A DNA stretch of 64,000 bases from Zygnema cylindricum (GCA_037447655.1 JBBHKE010002842.1:62001-126000); one strand, 5' to 3'. Shown: positions 1 to 11,771, numbered from the stretch's first letter. The notes: generated by a model not told the origin, from the sequence alone. A program made the numbers and translations.

Positions 1-739
1 ACACCTGCTTCTACGAAACAGAGACAACTAACAAGAAAGCAACAAACAAATTGCGAAATAAATTAAGCTACAAATGCATGACTTAACCCTTTAGCTGCTG
101 CATTATGCTTGCATGAAAAGCAACCTTAAAACTTAAACGTCCCAACAAACCAGAAGTCTCATCTTATTGATGGCAAACACAGCCAGACGTCCATTAATTG
201 TGGTAAAAAATATCCTTGTGCAAGCTCTCGATTCTCCTCTGGAATCTCCATTGCTCAGCGCACAGTTATATGTCTCTCCAGAAACAAATGTTTGCGGAGT
301 GTCTGTGGTTTTAGCTCCTTCATGAGCCTGCTGCCTCAAGGTGATTAGTTTTTCAACTTTTTGTCTTCCCAAGGTTTGCCTTTCCTGGAAGTATTCGTTG
401 TAGTATCTCCATCAGCATATCATGTGTATTCCGTGCTGCCAGCTTGGATAACCATACGTATTATGGTACGTATGGTACCATAATACGTAGCTGGTAATAT
501 TCAGCTTTGATCACCAAAACTTTTAACAGCTTCACGAAGACCCAATGAGGCTTTAAGCAAGCATTGGCTATGGCGTGACTACCATTTCAGGTACTCTTGC
601 TCCATATTTTTCTTATATACACACGTCCTTCTTTCTTTGTTCTGCTTGCGCTGAGTCTTTCATTTCTTGTCTCCTTCACGTGACTCACTATACCACTGTT
701 ACAACGTGCGTTATAAAGCAAAAACAGTCATCTACTTCG
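1..739. other. intergenic, 3' of the kinase gene
   Basis: I see no convincing gene here. Open frames are short and lack recognisable motifs. The stretch holds the perfect hairpin described separately and is otherwise ordinary AT-rich sequence; part of it may be the 3' UTR of the minus-strand kinase. Confidence 0.5.
455..489. repeat. perfect 15-bp inverted repeat (hairpin)
   Basis: Arms TACGTATTATGGTAC (455-469) and GTACCATAATACGTA (475-489) are exact reverse complements around a 5-nt loop. It lies about 250 bp beyond the kinase stop codon. It could be a transposon footprint or a structured RNA end; it has no T-run typical of a terminator. Confidence 0.7.
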
Positions 740-3389
740 TCACCCCCTTGTATTTTTCCACCAACGCCAGTGTATTCTTTCTATACTTGTCACTCTATCA
801 GCATGTTCAGATGGAGTCTGTACTTCTATTTTTGATAATTTTTCCAATCTCTCTAAAGCAACAAGCAGTAACCCTAAGGGAGGACGAAGTTCCGGAACTT
901 TTTCAACACAACACAACATAAGACCCACCGCTTGGTGCAAATATTCTTTAGGAACAGCACGGGATTTTGGGTCCAAGTAATCTCTACAGAAACTGGCTAC
1001 CAACCCTTCAAACCCACCAGGGCAGTCCTTCCAACGAGTTCTTTTCTCTCTGAGCATTCTATCAGCAATGGGCTTGTTACCTGAGTTGGTGTTTGATTTA
1101 CTTTCATATCGGCTTTCCACTTTCTTGTCAAGCTGAAAAAGTATATTGTGCACAAAGTCAACTCGCTCCATCTTCGTCATAAGTTGCAGCATGATGAGGC
1201 CAAGTGAAAATGTGTCCGACAGCTTGCTGAACTTTGGCCGACTGGAATTACCCGTTAACAAGAACGGATCAATGTAACCAGGTGTTCCTCTAATATCAGA
1301 CATGGTCGCTAGGTCCCCTTTCGACTGCTTTGCTAAGCCCATATCTGAAATCTTGCTAATTTTAAACTCATCAAGAAGCACATTTCCAGGCTTCAGGTCA
1401 CGATGGACCACATTTTGGCTATGTAATGCCATCATACCATCAGTCATTTCTCGACAGATTCTCACTCTGTCTTCCCAGGTAAGAATGTTTGGCTTCCCGT
1501 CTCTGAGCCATTCTTGAAGGCTTCCTCCAGCCATGTACTCACTCACTATAGAGAAGCTAACCGCATCAATTCCTATTAGAGATATCACATGTGGATGACT
1601 AAAACCACGCAGCATCTGCACCTCTCGCTTGAAAGTACGATTTGCTTTCAAAGGATTCAGCCTTTTGACAGCCACGTCGACTCCTTGGAAAGATCCCTTA
1701 TACACAGTTGCAAAGCCACCACTGCCGATTTCTTGCGAAAAATCGTTTGTCATTTTGTTTATCTCTTCCGTGCTGAACCACTTGATAGCCATACCAGTGG
1801 TGTCATGCCAAGCCTGCATGAGAAGCGACTCAAAGAATCAATTTCCAGTACAACTTCATTATGTTTCATCATTTTTAATCAACTTAAATGCTTGTAATCT
1901 TCTCATGCGAGTGCTATTGGTGCCATAAGGACTTGCAAATTTTTCAGATACACAAAGTTGGATAAACTGCAATTCCCTGTAATGGCCAGAAAGAGGTGTA
2001 CCTCTTTGGAAGAATCCAGAAGTTCCTGAGATTTTTTTGCTTCCTGTTTTGCAACGTCAATGTACATTGCCTGTCAACCCACCCATATTCAAACAGAAAC
2101 AAGAAGTCAGTGCCGGGTCAATACAAGTCATATTTTTAAAGACAGCAAAAAACGTGCTCTTAAGACAAAATCATATCTCTGTTTAGCAACGCAAAAATGG
2201 ACGTGCTTCTCTTCCATTTAGTATAAATAATTTAAAAGGAAACTGATTGCAATGCTAGCCGAAACCCAGTCTGCATTAATGAGAACTGAGAAAGATGTAC
2301 GGCAATGCTCAGTAGTAGTTAGAGTCCCTTGGGTAGAAAACAAACCAGAGATGGAAATGGTGTGCGAGGATGACCACCGGTATCAGATGGAATGCTGATA
2401 TCAGAATCCTTCTCTGGTTCTGTCATCTGTGCTTGTTCAGGAGATTCGTGCAAAAGTTCGTTCTTTCCATCCAAAAGAGGAACTGTTATAACAGCAGCTG
2501 GTTTAGGTGAGTCGGGTTTGATAATGGAAGAGATATTACGGCTGCATTCTTCCTGAAATGCAGCAGAGGATTTCCATGCATTTGCTCTCCTTGCTTTGAT
2601 TTCGCTGCTTTCTGAAACAGGATCGTCAGGTTTTTGGTCATCAGATAAAACTGATTTGGATTGTCGCAAACACGATACTTCTTTACGAGAGGGTTTGTTT
2701 TCTTGTGACCGGGCAAACCTTTTGTTTAAGCCATTTTTTGAACCAGCATTATTTCTGGACATACGACAACCTTGAGAAGTTGAGTTTTCTCTGGCTTCCT
2801 CGTCGTCCTCATTTTCTTCGCTGTCCTCTGATAATGAAGACGACGAACAGGAGCATTGATTATTTCTCCGGAATTCCTTCAAAATGTGAGCTATTTCCGG
2901 CAGCATACACCCTCTTTTATTGGCCCATTCTAAGATGGAGAGCTTATGCAAGCCTAGAGAGCCATCATGGCTGCCAGATTGTCTAGAAGCTCCTCCAGCT
3001 CCACTTCCAAAGTCAAGTGAATGAGTAAGAAGCGTCCTTTCTGATTTGTCTTTAGTGCAAGTGCCAAAATCAGCTGATTTTGACAGCCTTCCTTCAGGTT
3101 GCGGATACAAATAACTAAAAATGACACTCTCTTGGTTCGAAGAAGGAGAAAACTCCGGACAAAACGACGAATCAGAAGAGTCGTTTTCGTCGGTATGTGT
3201 ACGGCCAGTCTTAGAGTTCCGTCTCTGTGAAGGAGAGGAGACAGAGGACTGAGAAGAGGACCAGGATGTGAAGGGAAAGGAGGGAGAGGAAGGAATGGAT
3301 TCGGAACAGGGAGGCTCTGGAGGGCGGTCGCCGTCTCTTGGAGTCAGACGCTTGCTCTCAGAACAAAATATTCTGAAGGGGCTTAACAT
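740..3389 (-). CDS. receptor-like cytoplasmic (U-box-type) protein kinase, three exons
   Basis: Predicted Ser/Thr kinase of the plant RLCK/PUB-kinase type. Suggested exons on the minus strand are 3389-2346, 2070-2002 and 1813-740; all junctions are phase 0 with GT/AG, giving about 728 residues. Residues 1-348 are Ser-rich and disordered, with an acidic run. Exon 2 encodes a short Lys/Glu-rich helix (AKQEAKKSQELLDSSKE), like the coiled coil before the kinase in PUB kinases. The kinase domain fills exon 3: glycine loop IGSGGFATVYKG, VAVK lysine near 421, HRDLKPGN with Asp near 510, then SDMG in place of DFG. The APE position reads DPF rather than DPE, so the usual Glu is missing. There is no signal peptide or membrane segment and no U-box, so it is probably cytoplasmic. 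Exon 1 could instead read on 27 bases to a stop codon; the donor at 2345 is inferred. Confidence 0.85.
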
Positions 3390-4471
3390 GGCGGTGGAGA
3401 TTTAGAATGGACGACAAACAAGACTCGCCTGCAATTTGCCCTAAAGTCATAGATGCTACAGTAGCCACTGCTGCCAAGTTTTAGGGCAAATTGGTGAAGC
3501 AGGTTACACCGTTACAGTGCTGCAACGGTGGTTTCGTTTGAAACTTTGAATCCTCTATTTTCCGTTTTTTTAGTGTTTTTTTTTTTTTTTTTTTTTATTG
3601 TCGGTCTGCGTCAGCGAAGTGGTTGCAGGTTACTATAACTAGAATCTATGTAGGTCCAGCAGCGTTTTCCACATCATCACAAGAGACGGCAGTAAAATTT
3701 GTTTTTAACAGAACTAATGTCGGTGCTATAGTACTGTGGAGCGATGGGGGTACGGCGCCAACGTTCCTATTCGTGGATATCGTGACGTCGTCAGTTTGCA
3801 AACTTTGACCTTTGAGAGTTGGAAAACTGACGGTTTTCACGAGACGGAAAGGATTTGTAACTTCCGTACAATCGTACTTGGTCAGTTCGGCAGTTGGGCT
3901 CTTCCTTTGTTCAACACTAGGGCGAAATTTATGACAGGAAATGACAAAATACTGCCTTCAAAGTTTGTTGTACTGCCCACCGTCCTAGAGATACGCCGGA
4001 AAATGACTTGTACGGTCCCATCGAGGTGAACGAGCGTCGTCGATTATGCGAACTTTATTATTCCATATCCTCATAATGCCCTATTTTTGGACCGTCACGA
4101 TGGGATTTGTAAAAACTAAAACTATAGTTGACGTTTTGGCTGAGCGGATGTGTACCTGGTTGTACAATTGTCGGTGGACATGGTCTACATTGCGACTTGA
4201 AGTCTTTGAAATCATAGGAGAGATCCTTCGGCACGCAGTACGGTAAGCCGTAAAATAGCCCTAGAGGATTACGTGAAACGACAGGCGGAATTCAAGGGTC
4301 GTCCATCATGCCATAAAGACACGTAGCCTACAAGACCCAGTTGCTTGAGTGGCCGACAAAAATATTTGTTCCCGGGAAAGCGCAAGACTGAGATGTGAGC
4401 GGCACTTGACAAGAAGCTCAAAACGCTGTCAAGAGGTGTGAACGGAAGACGATTATATGCACACTACAAAG
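3390..4471. other. intergenic, upstream of the kinase
   Basis: Probable promoter side of the kinase. It holds a T-run of more than 20 bases near 3575 and a small inverted pair (TTGCCCTAAA near 3436, TTTAGGGCAAA near 3480). No gene is recognisable; the rest resembles the transposon-derived sequence to its right. Confidence 0.5.
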
Positions 4472-4473
4472 TA

Positions 4474-5037
4474 CACCGCCAATCGCTATTTAGCGTACAG
4501 GCTTCTTTAGCGTATAGGAATAATTACAGTGATTAACGCTAATTAGGAATTTGAAAATTTTCAAAAATAACATACATTCTAATTGTTTACTAATGCTAAT
4601 TTGGGTCTTTTGAAAAAAAAAAACGTCGGTCGTAAACATGCTTACACTAATATAGGTACTTTTACAGAATCTGACAAATCGTACACAAGTCGTTACTTTC
4701 ACACAGTCGAAATGTGGTTGCTGGACGAATATGTGCGAACGTAATATTTGGCAGCCCGATTTCATCCCCTTTTTAGAGCGCATAATCTCATGCGTCCACG
4801 GTTACTAAAACTCATTAATTATACTTTTTTACTTAAAAAGGTACAATTTTGTACGGTATGCCCAATTACCGTACACCACACTATTTAAATGACAACGTAC
4901 TTTTGTTTTTACGCTAATTGGACAAAAAATCCTAAACGGCATAAAGAAAAAACAAAATAATTTAAGCTATTTAAGAATTTGGAAAAAAAAAGGCGGGACC
5001 GAACTAGCGATCAATAAGCTAATAGCGATTGGCGGTG
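4474..5037. mobile_element. TA-flanked TIR element, family A (564 bp)
   Basis: Left end CACCGCCAATCGCTAT and right end ATAGCGATTGGCGGTG are inverted repeats, each bordered by TA (4472-4473, 5038-5039). Subterminal blocks (ATAGGAATAATTAC and GCGGGACCGAA) recur in the copy at 34669-34885, which defines a family. No transposase is encoded. TA flanks suggest mobilisation by a Tc1/mariner-type enzyme, as for Stowaway MITEs. Confidence 0.8.
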
Positions 5038-5044
5038 TACTGTA

Positions 5045-5243
5045 CACCGTGAATCGTTATTAGCCTTGTGTACTCTATATCGGCACCCCAAAATTTTGAC
5101 ATTGATACCTTCAATATAACAAACTACACTATTTAAGGACGTGGACCATAATCTGCCACGTCTCCTGGCACTACACTATAATGAATGACGCTAATTTTTT
5201 CTTTACACTAATAATTTCTATAGTCTAATAACGATTCAAGGTG
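5045..5243. mobile_element. TA-flanked TIR element, family B (about 200 bp)
   Basis: Ends CACCGTGAATCGTTATTAG and CTAATAACGATTCAAGGTG are inverted, with TA outside each. The core block TTAAGGACGTGGACCATAAT followed by CTGCCACGTCTCCT is shared with 33161-33367 and 42798-42996. Too short to code; non-autonomous. Confidence 0.75.
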
Positions 5244-5295
5244 TACTGAACCCTGCAAATTTTTGTAATTTTCGTACTTTTTGTACGGTACAGTA

Positions 5296-5791
5296 CACCG
5301 CGAATCGTAATTAGAGTAAATACCTCTAATTCAGTCGCTCGAAATTTCGACTTTATCACATGAAATAGAGTAAATGATTCTAATTTTTTCCTTATTCTAT
5401 TTAAGGTAAAGTTTAATTAGCGCTTTTAATTCTAATATAGGTTCGTTTTTAATGGTGTTGAGTACGGCCTCCGACCGTGCAAAATTGTACGTTATTAAGT
5501 AAAAAAGTATAAATAATGATTTAATAGAGGTCGTTATCATGTAACTGCGTTTTAACAAACCGCGTAGTCCAAACGTCATAGTGACGATAAACTGTACATT
5601 TTGCCAAATTCTGTACGAATACCTTATTTACAGTAGAGGATATTAACGCGCCAAATTAGAGTACTTAAAAAAAATAGAGTAAACTTCAAAGGTGAAACAG
5701 CTATATCACACAAATTAGCGTTCATTACTCTAATTATATTTTTAGTTTTTGTACTCTAATTTTTTCATTACTCTTATTACGATTCGCGATG
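5296..5791. mobile_element. TA-flanked TIR element related to family A (496 bp)
   Basis: Left end CACCGCGAATCGTAATTAGAG and right end TTACGATTCGCGATG with TA on both sides. The interior is AT-rich with several copies of ACTCTAATT. Together with the two elements to its left it makes a run of adjacent small elements. No coding capacity. Confidence 0.65.
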
Positions 5792-5867
5792 TAATGTATT
5801 ATCATCAACGTCGATGACACTATATCGGTGCCCATAAACCTTACGTCTGCAACTAAGAATAGTATCG

Positions 5868-6125
5868 ATGACACTACACCCTGAATCGCTAATAGCGTTA
5901 TGAAAGTAATTAGTTGTAGTGCGAAAATACAATCCGTATTACTAACTCTAATTTGCGTTCAAGGCATTTCGCCACGGAATAATCAATTATAATTTATGCA
6001 TAACTCTAATTTGGACACACTTATCCCACATTGTAGCCGATACAGTATAGCCCGTGTTCAATAGTCGACGATTCAACATGTGAGAACAGATTCGCGTAAT
6101 TTCCCTCCGACTTTATCACTCGGAA
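5868..6125. repeat. transposon-derived repeat, family G
   Basis: Begins with an end-like CACCCTGAATCGCTAATAGCG (flanked by TA on the left) and contains TGTAGCCGATACAG followed by a block ending CATGTGAGAACAG. Related blocks occur near 9985-10140 and 23880-23960. The right end was not found. Confidence 0.4.
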
Positions 6126-6126
6126 A

Positions 6127-7260
6127 CAAGTATGAGAGCGCTTTTTTGTGTCGACGCACTCACTTTCGTGTGCCGACGCGTAACTGACACTCTTCCGACA
6201 CGATTGTAAAAAATACGAGAGTTCTAGTACGGATTACCGGCGGTATGTCGCAGTATAAACCCTCCATCTGTTTGGCGTAAACCTCACCGTTGGATGTTCA
6301 ATTGAATGTCGTGGCAAATATTGCGTGTTTCGTGGACACGTGTAAGGCATCGGCAGACGAAATTACCTTTAGACAAAATTACAAAGGAAGGTACAGTACG
6401 GTACAGGAGCAAAAGGACTGTAAACCATAGTTCAAAAGTAGGTGACCGTACGCCCATACAATATGCCCTTAAGACCCATGTTGTATCGGCCTCAAAATGA
6501 AATAAAATAGGGACAGGGTTGAGTTGCACATCGACCGATAAAGAATTAAACGACATGTCTAAATTTTAAAAAAAAATAGGACAAAAAAAAATATTTATGT
6601 GAGTTTTAAGGGACTTTTTATTTAATTCATCAGATTTGGACGATTGGACGGTCGCTGATCAAAGTAGGTGATTTTAAAAAGATCACATGGAATCAAGTCT
6701 GAGTGCGTTTTTTTGTGTCGACGCACTCACTTTCGTGTGCCGACGCGTAACTGACACTTTGCCGACACGATTGTAAAAAATACGAGAGTTTTAGTACGGA
6801 TTACCGGCGGTATGTCGCAGTATAAACCCTCCATCTGTTTGGCGTAAATCTCACTGTTGGATGTTCAATTGAATGTCGTGGCAAATACTGCGTGTTTCGT
6901 GGACACGCGTAAGGCATCGGCAGACAAAATTACCTTTAGACAAAATTACAAAGGAAGGTACAGTACAGTACAAGAGCAAAAGGACTGTAAACCATAGTTC
7001 AAAAGTAGGTGACCGTATGCCCATACAATATGCCTATTGTACGCAAAACATACAATATGCCCTTAAGAACCATATTGTATTTGCCGCAAAATAAATAAAA
7101 TAGGGACAAGGTTGAGTTGCACATCGATCAATAGAATTAAACGACATGTCTAAATTTTGAAAAAGAATAGGACAAAAAAAAATATTTCTGTGAGTTTTAA
7201 GGGACTTTTTATTTAAACCGTCAGATTTGGACGATCGGACGGTCGCTGATCAAAGTAGGC
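6127..7260. repeat. direct tandem duplication, 567-bp unit
   Basis: Copy 1 (about 6127-6692) and copy 2 (about 6694-7260) align throughout, for example TGTCGACGCACTCACTTTCG at both and CATAGTTC at 6426 and 6993, exactly 567 bp apart. Each unit contains flanking DNA plus the left part of the family E element. Only copy 2 runs on to the element's right end at 7598. Confidence 0.85.
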
Positions 7261-7598
7261 GATTTTAAAAAGATCACATGAAAAGCCCATAACACAACTT
7301 ACGAAAGGACAATCTGTCATATTAGCGTCTTCAATTTTGAGGGCCACACTAAATAAAGCCTCAAATTGACCAACCAGGCAGTATGGGACGATAAAAAAAA
7401 AAAATACCACACTGCCAAAAAAATTACCAAAACCTACGGACCAACCCCGTTGGTGGCTTTTCCCCCGGAATGTCATCGTTCGCTAAAAAAATTCGTCAGG
7501 CGGCGTGCGCTGTACTTTGATCTTACGTCAGATTCGAACTTTCGTACAGGAGTGTGCACGACGCACACAAAAGTTTTGTAAGCCTCTTTTGAACTATG
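6993..7598. mobile_element. hAT-like non-autonomous element, family E (606 bp)
   Basis: Left end CATAGTTCAAAAGTAGG and right end CCTCTTTTGAACTATG are inverted. The 8-bp duplication CTGTAAAC lies at 6985-6992 and 7599-7606, and again left of the duplicated half-copy at 6418-6425. An 8-bp TSD fits the hAT superfamily. Related copies are at 9344-9800 and 47856-48161. No transposase is present. Confidence 0.8.
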
Positions 7599-7606
7599 CT
7601 GTAAAC

Positions 7607-8426
7607 AAGGAACTAAAAGTACACGGTAAATATACCGAAACCCTAATATTAGAAGCTAGCTGGCCGTGGATTGGTTAGACAGCGACGTGCAAGAGTTCAT
7701 GACCCAGAAAAACCAAGAAGAAATGCCGTACCAGAATCCCGAGCGAACCGGCACCTCCGGGTCTTCGATATTCGGCTAAAACCGGACCGCGGTATGCCAG
7801 CTCAGCTTCGTTACGGCGAGCCACACTATTGAAAATCCATCGCGGTCGGTTCTGCAGATGCATGGACATTTTCGGTAGCGTAACCGTAAACGGTGTCCTA
7901 CTGGTCTCTTAGTGAGGTCAGTAATCATGACAAGTGGTGATATGACGTTGACTCGGTCAGATGACAATCATTCCGCTATGATTGTCTCATCTTTCGTGCA
8001 AAATTTGACACAAAATGTTTCTATCTGACCAATTAAAACGCGACTTGCACACTTGAAACTTTTCCCTCTCAAAGGTACAAATTTTCGTAACGCAAAATCT
8101 TTTCGGACAACAAATCTTTTCGCAATCTTTTCATTATTTCAATGCCTGTAGTCCTTTTTCGGAAGATGTACAAATTTGATTCTTCTGGTACTTTGACCAT
8201 CACGTTATTGGTCGCATTGGATGCTATAGCCATGTCATTGGCCGTATACTTTCTCAATCAGGCAATCATTGCTTTTTGGACAGTACAATACCAAGTTTGG
8301 AATTTTGTGGAACATCATGGGTGAAACTGGGGCCAGAGCCTATGAAATTCCAGCTAATCATTTTTTAACGCTTAGCGGATTTCCACTTTTCCGTTTGCGA
8401 GAGGTCCATCCACAAAAGATGACTTA
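7607..8426. other. no recognisable gene
   Basis: Unassigned sequence. The minus strand near 7840-7890 (around CTGCAGA and GTAGCGTAAC) weakly resembles the minus strand near 48410-48450. Open frames are short and without motifs, so I make no functional claim. Confidence 0.3.
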
Positions 8427-9120
8427 GGGCGTGTTCCCATGTAACCGATATTTTGAAACGCTATTTTGGAATTTAGCGCTGATTTTACGGTGTACTTTTC
8501 AAAGTGTGCCTATGTGAATCGTTACTTGCGCGTTCATTACTTTGAATATGTGGCAGCTGTACACGTCGCCAATACTTGCGAAACCCAAACTGCTGACATT
8601 TGTAGACGCCAGCGGTCTCGGAACAATCTGCGGACAATTGTACGCCGCAAAGAGCTCCTGACATACTGGGACAGTTGTTGACGCCAACTGTCATTTGTTG
8701 AAGCCCACACGTGAACGACATAAGCAATCGCCTACGTCTACAAGATGACATTTGTAGACGCCCACAAGTGGACAACATAAGCAAACGGACAAACACCTTT
8801 TTTTTCGTGTACATCCCAACCGCAAAAAATAAACTGAAAACGTTTGACGCGTGCAACCCAAGCTTTCTATTCGTCAATAGGGTAGTATTTTGATTAAAAG
8901 CAGGCGCGATTTGATCTCAGTGCAAGTGTGAAGATGAGCTGGAAGTGGGTCCCAATGATAATACTGCCAAATCGTCGTACCTTTCAAGTTCCAAGATGAC
9001 GCAATATGTATTCGAGTTTTTTCCCATTTTTCGTACAGCGTAATATTTTCAAGTAGGAAGGCCCATTTTCTATGTAAACGACGGAAAAAAACCCTTACTT
9101 GAACACATGGGGACACGCCC
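8427..9120. mobile_element. TIR element family F, copy 1 (694 bp)
   Basis: Ends GGGCGTGTTCCCATG and CATGGGGACACGCCC are inverted. The whole unit is repeated at 10296-10990 with near-equal length and high identity. The interior carries dispersed copies of GACATTTGTAGACGCC-like motifs. No transposase. Flanks do not give a clean TSD (TTA left, TAA right), so the superfamily is open. Confidence 0.75.
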
Positions 9121-9343
9121 TAAAACTACGTGAAACGGTATTAGTGACAATAACTTTGATTCGGCCGTCCTAAATTTTAACCCTCGAACCTATAATATAA
9201 TTAATAATTCTATTTTTTCCTCTATGACAGTTAAGGTACCTTTCCGACACTCCGTTTATCGACTGTCCCGTTTGCCTAGGTTTTGCGCCTGCATTTGGGT
9301 TTGCCTCAACCTTCGCTTTTAGGGGGCGACAATGTATTTGAAA

Positions 9344-9800
9344 CAAAGTTCAAAAGTAGGTGACCGTACGCCCATACAATATGCCTATTGTATGCAAAAC
9401 ATGCAATATCGCCTTAAGACCCATATTGTATTGGCCGCAAAATGAAATAAAATAGTAACAAGGTTGAGTTGCACATGGATCGATAGAGAATTAAGCGTCA
9501 TGTCTAAATTTGAAAAAAAAATCGGACGAAAAAGCATTTTTTTGTGAGTTTTGAGCGACTTTTTATTTAAACAGTCAGATTTGACCGATCTGACGATCGT
9601 TGATGAAAGTAACGATCTAAGAAGATCACATGAAAAGCCCATAACACAACTTACGATTGGACTATCGTCAGATTCGGCCGATCAGACGGTCGCTGATGAA
9701 AGTAGTGATCTAAGAAGATCACATGGAAAGCCCGTAACACAGCTTACGCTAAAGGCGGCCTACAAAAGGCCTACCAAAAAACGCCTACTTTTGAACTATG
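9344..9800. mobile_element. hAT-like element family E (457 bp)
   Basis: Left end CAAAGTTCAAAAGTAGG and right end CCTACTTTTGAACTATG. Flanks ATTTGAAA (9336-9343) and GTTTGAAA (9801-9808) match at 7 of 8 positions. Inside, a block of about 95 bp (GATCTAAGAAGATCACATG and surroundings) is present twice, at about 9574-9654 and 9668-9748. Confidence 0.75.
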
Positions 9801-9979
9801 GTTTGAAACCAACCTATTGATGCTGAAGGAATCCATTCATAGAGGTACCAAACGTACGGACTTCCACTTTTTTTCGAAAATGCGTTAAATTTTTAAGATT
9901 TTGAAATTTTCGTAAAATTCGTAGCTTTCGTGTACGGATTTAATGTACAAACAAAATGTACGGAATTATAAAAAAAAAC

Positions 9980-10260
9980 GTTAAAAGTACACCGTGAATC
10001 GCTGTTAAAGTTAAGGAATCGATACACGTTCCCATGTTTTTAGGGTAGCCGCAATACTCCGTGTTCACATATTCGACGCCTAAACATGTGAGAACAGGTC
10101 AGCGTTATTTTCTTTCGTCTTTATGACTTGAAATCAAATCTGAGTACACTTTTCTGCGCGACGCACTTAATCTTCCCGGTCGACGCGATAATCTGACACT
10201 TGTTTTGAACATCTGTACGAAATAATGAGAAATTATAATACTGACTGACACATTTCCTAC
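9980..10260. repeat. transposon remnant, family G
   Basis: Starts CACCGTGAATCGCTGTTAAAG and contains GTAGCCGCAATACTCCGTG then CATGTGAGAACAGG, matching the order of blocks at 5868-6125. It runs on to a block resembling 6130-6190 (CGACGCACTT). Ends are not both identifiable. Confidence 0.4.
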
Positions 10261-10295
10261 ACTACATTACCTAAAAATATTCGGCATTAGAGTAA

Positions 10296-10990
10296 GGGCG
10301 TGTTCCCATGTAACCAATATTTTGAAACGCTATTTTGGAATTTAGCGCTGATTTTACGGTGTACTTTTCAAAGTGTGCCTATGTGAATCGTTACTTGCGC
10401 GTTCATTATTTTGAATATGTGGCAGCTGTACACGTCGCCAATACTTGCGAAACCCAAACTGCTGACATTTGTAGACGCCGACGATCTCGGAACAAACTGC
10501 GGACATTTGTACGCCGCAAAGAGCTCCTGACATACTGGGACAATTGTCGACGCCAACTGTCATTTGTTGAAGCCCACACGTGAACGACATAAGCAATCGC
10601 CTACGTCTACAAAATGACATTTGTAGACGCCCACAAGTGGACAACATAAGCAAACGGACAAACACCTTTTTTTTCGTGTACATCCCAACCGCAAAAAATA
10701 AACTGAAAACGTTTGACGCGTATAATCCAGGTTTTCTATTCGTCAATAGGGTAGTATTTTGACTAAAATCAGATCGCGATTTGATTCCAGTGCAAGTGTG
10801 AAGATGAGCTGGAAGTGGGTCGCGATGATAATAACGCCAAATTGCCGTACCTTCCAAGTTCCAAGATGACGCAAAATGTACTTGTGTTTTTGCCCATTTT
10901 TCGTACGGCGTAATATTTTCTCGTTGGAAGTCCCATTTTCTGTGAAAACGACGGAAAAAAACCCTTACTTGAACACATGGGAACACGCCC
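10296..10990. mobile_element. TIR element family F, copy 2 (695 bp)
   Basis: Near-duplicate of 8427-9120 with the same GGGCGTGTTCCCATG ends. A long minus-strand open frame crosses it and runs past its left end into the neighbouring element, but it is not preserved in copy 1 and shows no domain, so I do not call it a gene. Confidence 0.75.
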
Positions 10991-10993
10991 TTA

Positions 10994-11771
10994 GGGTGTT
11001 TCCCCATGTGCATAAGTAAGGGTTTTTTTCTGTCGTTTTCCTGTAAAACTTAGCGCCGACTGCCTAAGTTCCAACCGTACGAAGGAATTGCAAATTTGTA
11101 GAGTACAATTTGCGTCACCCTCGAACTTAGGATGTACGAAAATTTGTCATCTTGTGGTTTTCGACCCACTTCGACGACAAAAAACGTCATCTTCAACCTT
11201 ATCTTTAAATCACATGCGCGATGTGTTTTAAAAATAGGGATTTTGTATAAACAAAAAGGAACACATATTCGCACGTGCCGTAATATTCAAAATTTTCACA
11301 CGATTTTCAAAGACAAAGGAAAGTACCGAAGTCGCTATGTTTTGTCCGTTTGCATTTAATACGACAAAGAAAATTACACAATTTGTTAGGTTTTTTCCGT
11401 TTTCGTCCAGTACGGATTTTTTTTTTGCAGGGGTCTCGAAATTCCGATGCCATTTCACGTCGAGCAGACAAGAGACGCAAAGGCAAAGCGCAACTTCTTC
11501 AACCGTGAAACGGTACAGGCTGGAAGGCGGTACGTCTACAATGTCACGGTAAGACATGCGATGTCACACAAGCAGTTCCAAAAAATAACGTCCGACAACA
11601 CAGATTGTAGACGTTGACAACCGTCACAGGTATTGTTGACGTATACAATCGTCACAAACGTAAGTTACGATTACGTTCTTACACATAGGGACACTTGAAA
11701 AGCGGGTCCGCCGGATCCGCACTAAAATACAAATTAAGTTCTCTAAGTTACAAGTACATGGGGACATACCC
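10994..11771. mobile_element. TIR element family F, divergent copy (778 bp)
   Basis: Ends GGGTGTTTCCCCATGTG and TACATGGGGACATACCC. It abuts copy 2 head to head, so the two ends form a palindrome across 10945-11040. The interior shares CAGATTGTAGACGTTGACA with 22674-22692. Confidence 0.65.

Noticed and set aside
133-372. 79-codon minus-strand frame near the left edge
   Set aside because: No motif, no homology that I recognise, and no splice or start context supporting it.
6306-7094. Duplicated frames starting MSWQILRVSW
   Set aside because: They are duplicated because the DNA is a tandem duplication; they cross the transposon boundary and have no domain.
10354-11013. 219-codon minus-strand frame across a family F element
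   Set aside because: It extends past the element's end and only about 130 codons stay open in the near-identical copy at 8485-8877; no domain. Likely chance openness.
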